A stretch of DNA of 64,000 nt from Hydrogenophaga sp. (lineage in GTDB: Bacteria > Pseudomonadota > Gammaproteobacteria > Burkholderiales > Burkholderiaceae_C): contig NZ_JAHVAB010000058.1 of NCBI RefSeq assembly GCF_019264445.1, positions 1 to 64,000 of the forward strand, read 5' to 3'. The stretch's first letter is position 1; each line of letters starts with the position of its first letter. A program made the translations under genes and the position numbers. Positions 34,422 to 42,598 of this stretch are shown in pieces. The notes under the pieces were generated by a model. That model was not told where the DNA came from, did no database searches, and worked only from the letters and a program-made list of their open reading frames with translations.

Positions 34422-35342
34422 ATGTTTGACAGCCCTGACGAGCTGATGCGCCGCATTCACAACGACCTGATGGATGGGTACGACGAAGAGCTGGAAATGG
34501 AGCTGGAAGACCGCCATCTGGATGAGGCCTTGGCCGGCTCACCCGGCGCGGGCACGTTGAACGCTCAGAAGGAAGCGCGCCGCACTTACTTTCGCGAGCT
34601 GTTCCGCCTGCAGGCGGAGCTGGTGAAGTTGCAGGACTGGGTGGTGGCCACCGGGCACAAGGTGGTGATCCTTTTCGAAGGCCGCGACGCTGCAGGCAAG
34701 GGTGGCGCGATCAAGCGCATCACGCAGCGACTGAACCCGCGCGTGTGCCGTGTGGCCGCATTGCCCGCGCCCAACGACCGCGAGCGCACGCAGTGGTATT
34801 TCCAGCGCTACGCGGCGCACCTGCCGGCCGCCGGAGAGATGGTGCTGTTCGACCGCAGTTGGTACAACCGCGCGGGTGTCGAGCGCGTGATGGGCTTCTG
34901 CAACGACGAGCAGTACGAGGAGTTCTTCCGCTCGGTGCCCGAATTCGAGCGCATGCTCGTTCGCTCAGGCATCCAGCTCATCAAGTACTGGTTTTCGATC
35001 TCGGACGAAGAGCAGCACCTGCGCTTCCTGGGTCGCATCCACGACCCGCTCAAGCAATGGAAGCTGAGCCCGATGGATCTTGAAAGCCGCCGTCGCTGGG
35101 AGCTTTACACGCAGGCCAAGGAAGTGATGCTGGAGCGCACGCACATTCCGGAATCGCCCTGGTGGGTGGTGCAGGCCGACGACAAAAAGCGTGCGCGCCT
35201 GAACTGCATTCACCATTTGTTGCAGCAGATGCCTTACGGCGAGGTTGACCGCCCGACGATCACGCTGCCCGAGCGCGTGCGCCACGAGGGCTACCGCCGC
35301 CACCAGGTACCCGGCGAAATCCACGTGCCGCAGGTGTACTGA
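34422..35342 (+). CDS. ppk2: Polyphosphate kinase 2
   Basis: This 306-residue PPK2-family kinase transfers phosphate between polyphosphate and nucleoside diphosphates. The Walker A-like GRDAAGKGG is at about residue 88. The lid region with RTQWYFQRYAAHLP and the Walker B-like MVLFDRSWYNRAG follow, then IKYWFSISDEEQ. An acidic N-terminal extension (DGYDEELEMELEDRHLDEA) precedes the catalytic fold. The ATG follows a GGAG site. A strong terminator ends the unit. Confidence 0.95.
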   Translation: MFDSPDELMRRIHNDLMDGYDEELEMELEDRHLDEALAGSPGAGTLNAQKEARRTYFRELFRLQAELVKLQDWVVATGHKVVILFEGRDAAGKGGAIKRITQRLNPRVCRVAALPAPNDRERTQWYFQRYAAHLPAAGEMVLFDRSWYNRAGVERVMGFCNDEQYEEFFRSVPEFERMLVRSGIQLIKYWFSISDEEQHLRFLGRIHDPLKQWKLSPMDLESRRRWELYTQAKEVMLERTHIPESPWWVVQADDKKRARLNCIHHLLQQMPYGEVDRPTITLPERVRHEGYRRHQVPGEIHVPQVY

Positions 35343-35350
35343 GGCCCATG

Positions 35351-35380
35351 ACAAAAGCCCGCGGTTGCGGGCTTTTGTCG
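35351..35380. terminator. Intrinsic terminator, ppk2 / iron receptor
   Basis: ACAAAAGCCCGC pairs with GCGGGCTTTTGT around GGTT. The A- and T-runs at both ends make it bidirectional, suiting the convergent genes on either side. Confidence 0.9.
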
Positions 35381-35449
35381 TTTGTAGAACGGCTCCGGCT
35401 CGGCCGGATTGACGATGGCCCCACCGTTGAGTGGGGTGTCGCTGCGCTC

Positions 35450-36505
35450 TTACTTGTACCCGACCCGGTCGAGCATCTGCTGGACCTTCGTCATGTTCTT
35501 CGCCACCACACCCAGCGGCACGTTTTCCGCCTTGAAGTTGTCGCCACCCATGGCCTTGATGGCGGGGTTGTCGATCTTCAAGCCCTTGACCGTGGGGAAC
35601 TCGTTGTTGCCGTTGGCAAAGTAGTCCTGGGCGAAGGGGCTGGAGAGGAACTCCATGAACTGGATCGCGTTGTCGCGGTTCTTGGCGTACTTGGCGACGC
35701 CGGCGCCAGCGATGTTGACGTGCGTGCCGGTCGTGCCCTGGTTGGGGAACACCACGCGCACCTTGTCCACCACGGCCTTGTCTTCGGCCTTGGTCGACTT
35801 GATCATGCGCGCGAGGTAATAGGTGTTGGTCAGGGCCACACCGCATTCACCCGATGCCACGCCTTTGATCTGATCCGTGTCGCCACCTTTGGGCGCGCGA
35901 GCCATGTTGTCGACCACACCTTTGAGCCAGGCCTCGCCCTTCTGGTCGCCGAGCCGCTCGACCACGGTAGAGAACAGCGACAGGTTGTACGGGTGCGAGC
36001 CCGAACGCGTGCACACCATGCCCTTGAGCTTGGGGTCGGCGAGTTGTTCGTAGGTCGCCACGTCTTCGGCTTTGACGCGGGACGGGTCATACACGATCAC
36101 GCGTGCGCGGGTGGAAAAGCCGGTCCAGGTCACACCGTCAGGCGTGGCCGTGGCGCGCAGGTTGGCCGGAATGGCCGCATCCAGCTTGGCGGATTTGATC
36201 GGCTGGAACAGGCCCTGCGTGTCGGCCACCGCCAGACGGGCGGCATCGACCAGCATGATCACGTCAGCCGGTGATGCCGCGCCTTCGGCGCGCAGGCGCG
36301 CAATGATGCCGGCGTCGTCTGCGTCCACACGGTTGATCTTGATGCCCGTGGTGCGGGTGAAGGTGTCGTACATCACCTCGTCGGTCTGGTAGTGCCGGGC
36401 CGAGTAAAGATTCAGGACTTTGTCCTGGGCCAGGGCGGTGGACTGAATGCTCAGCGTCGCGGTGACGGCAACGGCCATCACAGCCAGGGTGGGGAATCGG
36501 GTCAT
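35450..36505 (-). CDS. Iron(III) ABC transporter substrate-binding protein (FbpA/FutA type)
   Basis: This 351-residue periplasmic receptor has a signal peptide ending near STALAQ. The mature start VLNLYSARHYQTDEVMYDTF is characteristic of Fe(III) receptors, where YSARHY supplies binding residues. TNTYYLARM carries the paired tyrosines that hold iron, and VFPNQGTTGTHVNIAG follows. The ATG at 36505 follows an AAGGA site. No permease or ATPase gene adjoins it, so it must use one encoded elsewhere. It is divergent from the patatin gene. Confidence 0.93.
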   Translation of the reverse strand: MTRFPTLAVMAVAVTATLSIQSTALAQDKVLNLYSARHYQTDEVMYDTFTRTTGIKINRVDADDAGIIARLRAEGAASPADVIMLVDAARLAVADTQGLFQPIKSAKLDAAIPANLRATATPDGVTWTGFSTRARVIVYDPSRVKAEDVATYEQLADPKLKGMVCTRSGSHPYNLSLFSTVVERLGDQKGEAWLKGVVDNMARAPKGGDTDQIKGVASGECGVALTNTYYLARMIKSTKAEDKAVVDKVRVVFPNQGTTGTHVNIAGAGVAKYAKNRDNAIQFMEFLSSPFAQDYFANGNNEFPTVKGLKIDNPAIKAMGGDNFKAENVPLGVVAKNMTKVQQMLDRVGYK

Positions 36506-36594
36506 CACGCGGTCCTTCGGTTGTTGTGCGGGTGGCGGCGCAGACAGGTCGCGCGCCTTGAAAAGTGGGTGGCGAATCGTCAAGGAGATAATTC

Positions 36595-36612
36595 TGTGAT
36601 GATGCTATCACA
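36595..36612. promoter_or_regulatory. Inverted repeat at the patatin gene start
   Basis: TGTGAT and ATCACA are separated by GATGCT and cover the start codon region. A 9-bp direct repeat GCGAATCGT also lies on both sides (36572 and 36616). Either could be a regulator site for the divergent iron receptor or the patatin gene. The spacing is not that of a CRP site. Confidence 0.35.
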
Positions 36613-37552
36613 AACGCGAATCGTTCTTAATAAAAACCCGACCCGGTGGATCTGGGTATTGCTCCTGCTGCTGGCGGGATGTGCAAGCGGGCCGCCCAAA
36701 CCGCCTGATGCGCCCGTCGTCGTGCCTTCCCAGCCCGTGCCAGAGGTGCCCACCCGGGCGCCTCGTCTGGGCTTGGCGCTGGGTGGCGGCGCCGCCCGGG
36801 GTTTTGCGCATGTGGGCGTGATTCAGGTGCTGGAGCAGAACGGCATCCGGCCCGATCTGGTGGTGGGCACCTCTGCGGGCAGCATGGTCGCCGCCATGTA
36901 CGCCAGCGGCAAAAGCGCTGCAGAACTGGAGGCGGCCGCTTTGGCGATGGAAGAGGCGACGCTCACCGACTGGTCGCTGCCCATCATGGGGCGTGGCATG
37001 TTGCGTGGCGAGGCACTGACCCGCTATGTGCGCCAGGCGGTGGGCGGAAAGCTGCTCGAAAACATGCAGATGCCACTGGGCGTGCTGGCCACCGACCTCG
37101 CCAGCGGGCAGGGCGTGCTGTTTCGCCGTGGTGATGCGGCTCAGGCCGTGCGCGCATCCAGTGCCGTGCCGGGCGTGTTCGCGCCGGTCCATATCGCTGG
37201 CCGGGACTATGTGGATGGCGGGCTGGTTGCTCCGGTGCCGGTGCGCTACGCCCGCGACATGGGCGCTGAGGTGGTTCTCGCGGTGGATATTTCGAGTGCA
37301 CCCGAAGGCAACAGTTCGGTGGGCAGCGTGCAGGTGTTGCTGCAGACCTTTGCAATCATGGGTCAGAGCATCAATCGCCATGAGCTGGCGGGTGCAGATG
37401 TGGTGTTGCGGCCAGCACTCGCCGGGGTCGGCAGTGCGGATTTCACGGCACGCCAACGTGCCATCGAGGCGGGCAGGGCCGCGATGCAGGCAGCCCTTCC
37501 GCAGTTGCGGACCCAGCTTGCCCGCCGCTTGCCCCTGGTGGGGCGGCCATAA
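36599..37552 (+). CDS. Patatin-like phospholipase, lipoprotein
   Basis: This protein of about 317 residues has a lipoprotein signal (RWIWVLLLLLAGCASG, lipobox LAGC). The patatin domain has oxyanion loop GLALGGGAARGFAHVG, nucleophile elbow GTSAGS and the catalytic Asp in DGGLVAPVPV. It probably hydrolyses lipid acyl esters at the outer membrane, resembling RssA-type proteins. The start could be GTG 36596, ATG 36599 or ATG 36602, all after an AAGGAG site; 36599 is a compromise. Confidence 0.9.
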   Translation: MMLSQTRIVLNKNPTRWIWVLLLLLAGCASGPPKPPDAPVVVPSQPVPEVPTRAPRLGLALGGGAARGFAHVGVIQVLEQNGIRPDLVVGTSAGSMVAAMYASGKSAAELEAAALAMEEATLTDWSLPIMGRGMLRGEALTRYVRQAVGGKLLENMQMPLGVLATDLASGQGVLFRRGDAAQAVRASSAVPGVFAPVHIAGRDYVDGGLVAPVPVRYARDMGAEVVLAVDISSAPEGNSSVGSVQVLLQTFAIMGQSINRHELAGADVVLRPALAGVGSADFTARQRAIEAGRAAMQAALPQLRTQLARRLPLVGRP

Positions 37553-37582
37553 AAAAAGCCCCCACTTTGCAGTGAGGGCTTA
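37553..37582. terminator. Terminator between patatin and phasin genes
   Basis: AAGCCCCCACT pairs with AGTGAGGGCTT around TTGC with one mismatch, after a run of seven A residues. Read on the minus strand the A-run becomes a U-tract, so it best ends phasin transcription, and it may also act on the patatin gene. Confidence 0.75.
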
Positions 37583-37753
37583 AGGGGTCCGATGAAACCG
37601 AATTTCGAAAAGGACCCGAGGAGACAACCAGAAAAACAGACCTGAAAATCAAGCGCTGCCTTTGTGTGGGTCAAGCGCGTCGTGAATTGATACTAGTTTG
37701 GCCGGCTTGACACGTGTCCAGCGGGCCGATCAACGGCACGATCGCGGTGATGT
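37583..37753. other. Gene-less spacer downstream of phasin
   Basis: No convincing coding frame, RNA fold or repeat was seen in these 171 bases. Confidence 0.6.
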
Positions 37754-38296
37754 TCAGCGCTTCTTGGCAGCCGTCTTCGTGGCGTTCACGGCAGAGGCGG
37801 TCACGGTGTTGAAGTTGGCTTCGGCCATTTCGGTGGCTTGCTTGACAGCCTTCTGCACCGATTCCATGGCGTTGTTGGCGGCAGACACGGCGCTCTTCAT
37901 CACGGCGACGGCGGTTTCAGAGCCGGCAGGTGCGTTCTTGGAAGCATTGTCCACAACGGCCAGAAACTTCTTCTGGGTATCGCTGGCCTGGGCTTCAGCT
38001 GCCTTGCCGAACTCAGCGGTGGTGCCCGAAGCGATGTCGTACAGGTGGCGGCTGTAAGCCACGGTCTTTTCGGCCAGGGGCTGCATCAGGTTGGCTTGCA
38101 GGGCCAGCAGTTCCTGGGCGTCTTTGACGCTCAGCAGGGCCTGGGTGCTGTTGGCGGACTCGGACAGGGCGGCCTTGGTGGCTTGCACGTTGAGTTCGAC
38201 CAGCTTTTCCACGCCTTCGAAGGCTTTCTGGGTCAGGCCAAAAATCGTTTCGATGTTGGCTTTCTGGGCGGCAATCAATTGTTCGGCGGTCAACAT
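37754..38296 (-). CDS. phaP: Phasin family protein
   Basis: This 180-residue helical, Ala/Lys-rich protein coats polyhydroxyalkanoate granules. The N-terminus [19 protein letters not shown] followed by [17 protein letters not shown] is typical of burkholderial PhaP. The C-terminus is low complexity (ATKTAAKKR). Two ATGs are possible; the second (38296) is chosen because a GGAG site lies 7 nt before it but only 1-2 nt before the first (38302). A strong promoter flanked by paired repeats lies upstream. Confidence 0.92.
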   Translation of the reverse strand: MLTAEQLIAAQKANIETIFGLTQKAFEGVEKLVELNVQATKAALSESANSTQALLSVKDAQELLALQANLMQPLAEKTVAYSRHLYDIASGTTAEFGKAAEAQASDTQKKFLAVVDNASKNAPAGSETAVAVMKSAVSAANNAMESVQKAVKQATEMAEANFNTVTASAVNATKTAAKKR

Positions 38297-38386
38297 ATTC
38301 ATACTCCTAAACTTGTAAAAAAACAGGGCTTAGTTGAAGGCTGCTGAGAACACCGCGCTGTCTGGACGCTGTTGTTTTCGTTCGCT

Positions 38387-38403
38387 TTGCTGCGCTGCAA
38401 CAT
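38387..38403. promoter_or_regulatory. Putative PhaR site 1
   Basis: TTGCTGCGCTGCAACAT, with near-dyad TTGC-N-GCGC-N-GCAA, is repeated exactly at 38446. It falls at about +1 to +17 of the predicted phasin transcript, where a bound repressor would block transcription. TGC/GCA-rich sites of this kind are known for the PHA-responsive repressor PhaR. Confidence 0.65.
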
Positions 38404-38410
38404 GGATCGA

Positions 38411-38438
38411 ATTATAGGGATTACCCGAGGGCTTGCAA
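38411..38438 (-). promoter_or_regulatory. Phasin promoter
   Basis: On the minus strand a TTGCAA -35-like hexamer (38433-38438) is 16 bp from a perfect TATAAT -10 (38411-38416). The predicted start is near 38404, giving a leader of about 107 nt. Confidence 0.75.
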
Positions 38439-38445
38439 CTCTTTT

Positions 38446-38462
38446 TTGCTGCGCTGCAACAT
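38446..38462. promoter_or_regulatory. Putative PhaR site 2
   Basis: This is an exact 17-bp copy of the site at 38387, in the same orientation, 59 bp away. It lies just upstream of the -35 hexamer, so the two copies bracket the core promoter. Confidence 0.65.
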
Positions 38463-38555
38463 TCTAGGGGCGATCTCCTAAAAGTTGCCGCCCGCGCTGC
38501 GGATTGAACATCCGCACACAATGAGCGCGCTTCATGGTCCTTGCGGTGGCCTCAC

Positions 38556-39542
38556 GTGTTTGCCTTCTACGCCGATCATTTCGTTTTGCCTCTACCCAGC
38601 GGCCACCGCTTCCCCATGGCCAAGTACGCGCGTCTGCGCGAGCGGCTGTCGTTGGAAATGCCGGGTGTGCAGTTGCAGGAGGCGCTGCCCGCGAGCCGCG
38701 GCGAACTGGCCTTGGTGCATTCCCCGGCCTACATCGAAGCGGTCGCATCGGGCACGCTGACCGCAGCCGCCCAGCGCGAGATCGGTTTTCCGTGGAGCCC
38801 CGCCATGGCAGAGCGCGCTCATCGGTCTGTGGGCGCCACCCTGCAGGCCTGCCGCAGCGCGATGGCAGGCGGCGGGCTGGCTGCCAATCTGGCCGGCGGC
38901 ACGCACCATGCCTACGCCGACAAGGGCAGTGGTTTCTGTGTGTTCAATGACTTCGCCGTGGCCGCACGGCTGATGCAGGCTGAACATGCCCGCGGTCACC
39001 GCGCACGCGGGCCGCTTCGGGTCGCCATCATCGATCTGGACGTCCACCAGGGCAACGGCACGGCGTCGATCTTTGCCAACGACGGCTCGGTGTTCACGCT
39101 GTCGATGCATGGGGCGAAGAACTTCCCTTTCCGCAAAGAACCGAGCGACCTGGACGTTGAGCTGCCCGACGGTTGCGGCGATGTGGACTACCTGGAAGCC
39201 CTGGAGCGGGCATTGGGCGAGCTTGAGCGCCGCTTCGAGCCCGATCTGGTGTTGTACCTGGCTGGCGCCGATCCCCACGAGGGCGATCGGCTGGGGCGCT
39301 TGAAACTCAGCTTCGATGGTCTCGAAGCCCGAGACCGCCGCGTGATGGATTGGGCCTGGTCGCGCCGCGTGCCGCTGGCGTTCGCGATGGGCGGTGGCTA
39401 TGGCCATGACCTGGAGGCCACGGTGCAGGTGCAGATGAACACCTACCGCACGGCGCTGGACTACGCAGGGCGCTGGGCCTCGCGCCCGTCCACCGCCCAC
39501 GGCGTGAGCGCGGCGACCCACTGGCACAATGCCGCCGCATGA
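38556..39542 (+). CDS. Histone deacetylase family protein
   Basis: This zinc-dependent deacetylase-like protein of about 328 residues belongs to the arginase/deacetylase fold (AcuC/HDAH group). Active-site segments are GGTHHAY (His pair), [13 protein letters not shown] (Asp and His zinc ligands), [14 protein letters not shown] (third ligand) and AMGGGYG. The start is uncertain: GTG 38556 gives [19 protein letters not shown], as in relatives, and TTG 38541 adds five residues. It may act on acetylated lysines or small amides. It heads a coupled three-gene operon. Confidence 0.9.
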   Translation: MFAFYADHFVLPLPSGHRFPMAKYARLRERLSLEMPGVQLQEALPASRGELALVHSPAYIEAVASGTLTAAAQREIGFPWSPAMAERAHRSVGATLQACRSAMAGGGLAANLAGGTHHAYADKGSGFCVFNDFAVAARLMQAEHARGHRARGPLRVAIIDLDVHQGNGTASIFANDGSVFTLSMHGAKNFPFRKEPSDLDVELPDGCGDVDYLEALERALGELERRFEPDLVLYLAGADPHEGDRLGRLKLSFDGLEARDRRVMDWAWSRRVPLAFAMGGGYGHDLEATVQVQMNTYRTALDYAGRWASRPSTAHGVSAATHWHNAAA

Positions 39543-39985
39543 GCTCAAGCCCGCCTTCTCGTCCGCAAGCATTGCCGCGCAGCGCTTACCGGGTGTTCCG
39601 CCCGATAGGTACGCGCTGGGGCGACAACGATGTCTACGGACACGTCAACAACGTGGTGTACTACAGCTGGTTCGATACAGCAGTCAATGCGCACCTCATC
39701 GAACAAGGTGCCCTCGATATTCACACGGGCCCGGTGATCGGGCTGGTGATTGAAACGCAGTGCAACTACTTTGCCCCGCTGGCTTTTCCGCAGACCGTGT
39801 GGGCGGGTTTGCGGGTGGCACACCTCGGCAGCTCGAGCGTGCGCTACGAAGTCGGCCTGTTTGCGGACGGTGAAGATCGTGCCGCTGCCTGCGGTCACTT
39901 CGTGCACGTGTACGTTGACAGGCACACGCGGCGCCCCGTTCCCCTGCCTGACAACCTCAAAAAAACCCTGGAGACCTTGCGATGA
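39539..39985 (+). CDS. Acyl-CoA thioesterase, 4HBT hotdog family
   Basis: This 148-residue hotdog-fold thioesterase has the 4-hydroxybenzoyl-CoA thioesterase motif [20 protein letters not shown] with the catalytic Asp. [14 protein letters not shown] is also typical near the end. It hydrolyses an acyl-CoA; the chain is unknown. Its ATG overlaps the upstream stop and its own stop overlaps the nitroreductase ATG, so the three genes are translated as a unit. Confidence 0.9.
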   Translation: MSSSPPSRPQALPRSAYRVFRPIGTRWGDNDVYGHVNNVVYYSWFDTAVNAHLIEQGALDIHTGPVIGLVIETQCNYFAPLAFPQTVWAGLRVAHLGSSSVRYEVGLFADGEDRAAACGHFVHVYVDRHTRRPVPLPDNLKKTLETLR

Positions 39986-40704
39986 GTCTGAACCCCACTT
40001 CGACAGTGATTGATGCCGCCAGCGTGGACGCGGCCATTCGCAGCCGCATGTCGGCCCGTGCCTTTCTGCCCGACCCGGTGCCCCGTGCCACGATCGAAGC
40101 GTTGCTCAGCCTGGCCAGTCGATCCCCTTCGGGCACCAACACGCAGCCCTGGAAGGTGTATGTGTTGCAGGGAGAAAGTCGCGATGGGCTGGTTCAGAAG
40201 GTCTGTGCGGCGCACGACGCTTTGCGGGCCGACCCCACCCTGGCTTCGGAGTACCGCGAAGAGTACGACTACTACCCCGAGAAGTGGGTCAGCCCCTATA
40301 TTGACCGCCGCCGTGAAAACGGCTGGAGTCTTTATGGCCTGCTGGGCATCACCAAAGGCGACAAGGACAAGATGCACGCGCAGCACCAGCGCAACTTCCG
40401 GCTCTTCGATGCGCCTGTCGGCCTCATGTTTACCGTGGATCGGGTCATGGGCAGGGGCTCGCTGGTGGACTACGGCATGTTCCTGCAGACGCTCATGATT
40501 GCCGCCCGTGGCCATGGTTTGCACACCTGCCCTCAGGCCGCCTGGAACGGTTTCGCAAAAATCATCCTGCCGCACATCGGTGCGGGCGCCGAGGAGATGC
40601 TGGTGTGCGGCATGGCACTGGGTTATGCCGATCCCTCCGATCCTGTCAACGGCTTCCACACGCCACGCGAGAGCGTGGAGAACTTCACCCGCTGGCTGGA
40701 ATAA
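39982..40704 (+). CDS. Nitroreductase family protein
   Basis: This 240-residue FMN-dependent oxidoreductase has an N-terminal [15 protein letters not shown] and [20 protein letters not shown] site. It ends with [16 protein letters not shown], which is common in the family. It reduces nitro groups, quinones or enones using NAD(P)H. Its ATG overlaps the thioesterase stop (ATGA). The physiological substrate is unknown. Confidence 0.92.
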   Translation: MSLNPTSTVIDAASVDAAIRSRMSARAFLPDPVPRATIEALLSLASRSPSGTNTQPWKVYVLQGESRDGLVQKVCAAHDALRADPTLASEYREEYDYYPEKWVSPYIDRRRENGWSLYGLLGITKGDKDKMHAQHQRNFRLFDAPVGLMFTVDRVMGRGSLVDYGMFLQTLMIAARGHGLHTCPQAAWNGFAKIILPHIGAGAEEMLVCGMALGYADPSDPVNGFHTPRESVENFTRWLE

Positions 40705-40741
40705 TCGGTGGTTCCGTTTTCAACATTTTCAAGGACACAAC

Positions 40742-41089
40742 ATGATCACCACCCCCAGCGGCCTGCAGTACGAAGACACCGTGGTTGGCCAAGGCGAAGT
40801 GGCCAAGGCCGGTCGTCCTGTGCAGGTGCACTACACCGGATGGCTCTACAACGACGGCGTGCAGGGTTCCAAGTTCGACTCGAGCAAGGACCGTGGCCAG
40901 CCTTTTGAATTCCCGTTGGGCGCCGGTCATGTCATCAAGGGCTGGGACGAAGGTGTGCAGGGCATGGCCGTGGGTGGCACGCGTCGCCTGGTGATCCCGG
41001 CCGCCCTGGGCTACGGTGCGCGCGGGGCGGGTGGTGTGATTCCGCCCAACGCCACGCTGCTGTTCGAAGTGGACCTGCTGGCCGTCTGA
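40742..41089 (+). CDS. FKBP-type peptidyl-prolyl cis-trans isomerase
   Basis: This 115-residue single-domain FKBP lacks a signal peptide, so it acts in the cytoplasm. VQVHYTGWLYNDG, FDSSKDRGQPFEFPLG, VIKGWDEGVQGMAVGG and LGYGARGAGGVIPPNATL match the FKBP core and its active-site aromatic residues. It lies 37 bp after the nitroreductase. Length is typical of the short FkpA-like type. Confidence 0.96.
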   Translation: MITTPSGLQYEDTVVGQGEVAKAGRPVQVHYTGWLYNDGVQGSKFDSSKDRGQPFEFPLGAGHVIKGWDEGVQGMAVGGTRRLVIPAALGYGARGAGGVIPPNATLLFEVDLLAV

Positions 41090-41108
41090 AAAATCAAACA
41101 AAAAGGAT

Positions 41109-41151
41109 GCTGACGCTGGATCGCTGGCGTCAGCCGGTGTTCGCGAACACC
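41109..41151 (+). promoter_or_regulatory. Tandem hairpins upstream of the antiporter
   Basis: GCTGACGC (41109-41116) pairs with GCGTCAGC (41127-41134), and immediately after it GGTGTTCGCGAACACC (41136-41151) is a perfect 16-bp palindrome. No U-tract follows. They may form a structured 5' leader, an operator or a weak terminator of the FKBP transcript. Confidence 0.55.
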
Positions 41152-41164
41152 TCTGGAGACCAAG

Positions 41165-42577
41165 ATGAAACACCGATTCGCGCCCTGGGTGGCGCTGGCC
41201 GCCTTGCTGCTGCCCGGGTTGGCGCGCGCGGCCGATCTGGACGGCAGCCAGCTCTCCCTTCTGTGGGGCGTGCCGTTTGCTGGCGTGCTGCTCTCCATTG
41301 CGTTGATGCCGTTGCTGGCCCCGACCTTCTGGCACCACCACTTCGGCAAGGTGTCGGCGGCCTGGGCGCTCGCGTTCCTCGTGCCCTTCGCGGTGGTGGT
41401 CGGGCCCGCGGTCACAGGCGCCAGCGTCGTGCATGCGCTGCTGGCGGAATACATTCCATTCATTGTTTTGCTGACCGCGCTGTTTGCGGTGGCGGGTGGC
41501 ATCTTTGTGCGCGGCAACCTGCACGGAAGCCCGGGCCTCAACACGGGCTTGCTCGCCATCGGCGCGGTGCTCGCGAGCTTCATGGGCACCACCGGCGCCT
41601 CCATGCTGCTGATCCGCCCGCTGATCCGCGCCAACGACAACCGCAAGCACCAGGTGCATGTGGTGGTGTTTTTTATCTTCATCGTCTCCAACGCGGGTGG
41701 CTCGCTCACACCACTGGGCGATCCCCCGCTGTTTCTCGGGTTCCTCAAGGGTGTGGACTTTTTCTGGACGGTGACACATCTCTGGGGTCAGGCGCTTTTC
41801 CTGATCGGCGCGTTGCTCGTGCTGTTCTATGCAATTGACTGGTGGTACTACCACCGTCGCGAGGAGATCGCGCCCATGGATCCGACGCCGGACACCCAGC
41901 GTCTGGGCTTTGACGGGAGCTTCAACTTCGCCTTGCTGGGCGTGGTGGTCGTGCTGGTGTTGATGAGCGGCCTTTGGAAATCCTCGGTGGTGTTCAACAT
42001 TGCAGGCACTGAAGTGGGACTTCCCGGCCTGCTGCGAGACGTCGGCCTGATCATCGTCACACTGGTGTCGCTCAAGCTGACGCCGTCCAGCGTGCACGAG
42101 AGCAACCAGTTCAACTGGGGGCCGATGCTGGAAGTGGCCAAGCTCTTCGCCGCCATCTTTCTCACCATCATTCCCGTGATCGCCATGCTCAAGGCGGGCG
42201 TGAACGGCCCGTTTGGCGCAGTGGTGCGCGCGGTCACCAATGCCGATGGCTCCCCCAACCCGGCCATGTACTTCTGGGCCACAGGCCTGCTGAGCTCGTT
42301 CCTCGACAACGCGCCCACCTACCTGGTGTTTTTCAACACCGCCGGCGGTGATCCGAAGGTGCTCATGACCGCCATGGCGCCCATTCTGGTGGCCATTTCT
42401 GCCGGCGCGGTGTTCATGGGTGCCAACACCTACATCGGCAACGCGCCCAACCTGATGGTCAAGGCGATTGCCGAAGACCGTGGCGTTCGCATGCCCAGCT
42501 TCTTCGGTTACATGCTCTGGTCGGTCGGCATCCTCTTGCCGCTGTTCGCGCTGATGACCTGGATCTGGTTCGTCTGA
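41165..42577 (+). CDS. NhaD-like sodium/proton antiporter
   Basis: This 470-residue inner-membrane protein of the ion transporter/arsenite-permease superfamily has a signal-like first segment and at least ten further hydrophobic stretches. Family motifs are MGTTGASMLLIRPLIRAN, VSNAGGSLTPLGDPPLFLG, SSFLDNAPTYLVF and GANTYIGNAPNLMVKAIA. Relatives export sodium in exchange for protons; citrate-type transport is an alternative. It is preceded by two tandem hairpins and followed 21 bp later by a dehydrogenase gene. Confidence 0.88.
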   Translation: MKHRFAPWVALAALLLPGLARAADLDGSQLSLLWGVPFAGVLLSIALMPLLAPTFWHHHFGKVSAAWALAFLVPFAVVVGPAVTGASVVHALLAEYIPFIVLLTALFAVAGGIFVRGNLHGSPGLNTGLLAIGAVLASFMGTTGASMLLIRPLIRANDNRKHQVHVVVFFIFIVSNAGGSLTPLGDPPLFLGFLKGVDFFWTVTHLWGQALFLIGALLVLFYAIDWWYYHRREEIAPMDPTPDTQRLGFDGSFNFALLGVVVVLVLMSGLWKSSVVFNIAGTEVGLPGLLRDVGLIIVTLVSLKLTPSSVHESNQFNWGPMLEVAKLFAAIFLTIIPVIAMLKAGVNGPFGAVVRAVTNADGSPNPAMYFWATGLLSSFLDNAPTYLVFFNTAGGDPKVLMTAMAPILVAISAGAVFMGANTYIGNAPNLMVKAIAEDRGVRMPSFFGYMLWSVGILLPLFALMTWIWFV

Positions 42578-42598
42578 CACTGAAGGAAAGCCCCACCC

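Noticed and set aside
36595..36612. CRP-like site TGTGA...TCACA at the patatin start
   Set aside because: The spacer between TGTGA and TCACA is 8 bp rather than the 6 bp of CRP sites; it is reported only as an inverted repeat.
41101..41164. Ion-sensing riboswitch before the antiporter
   Set aside because: Only simple hairpins are seen, with no match to a riboswitch class that I could support.
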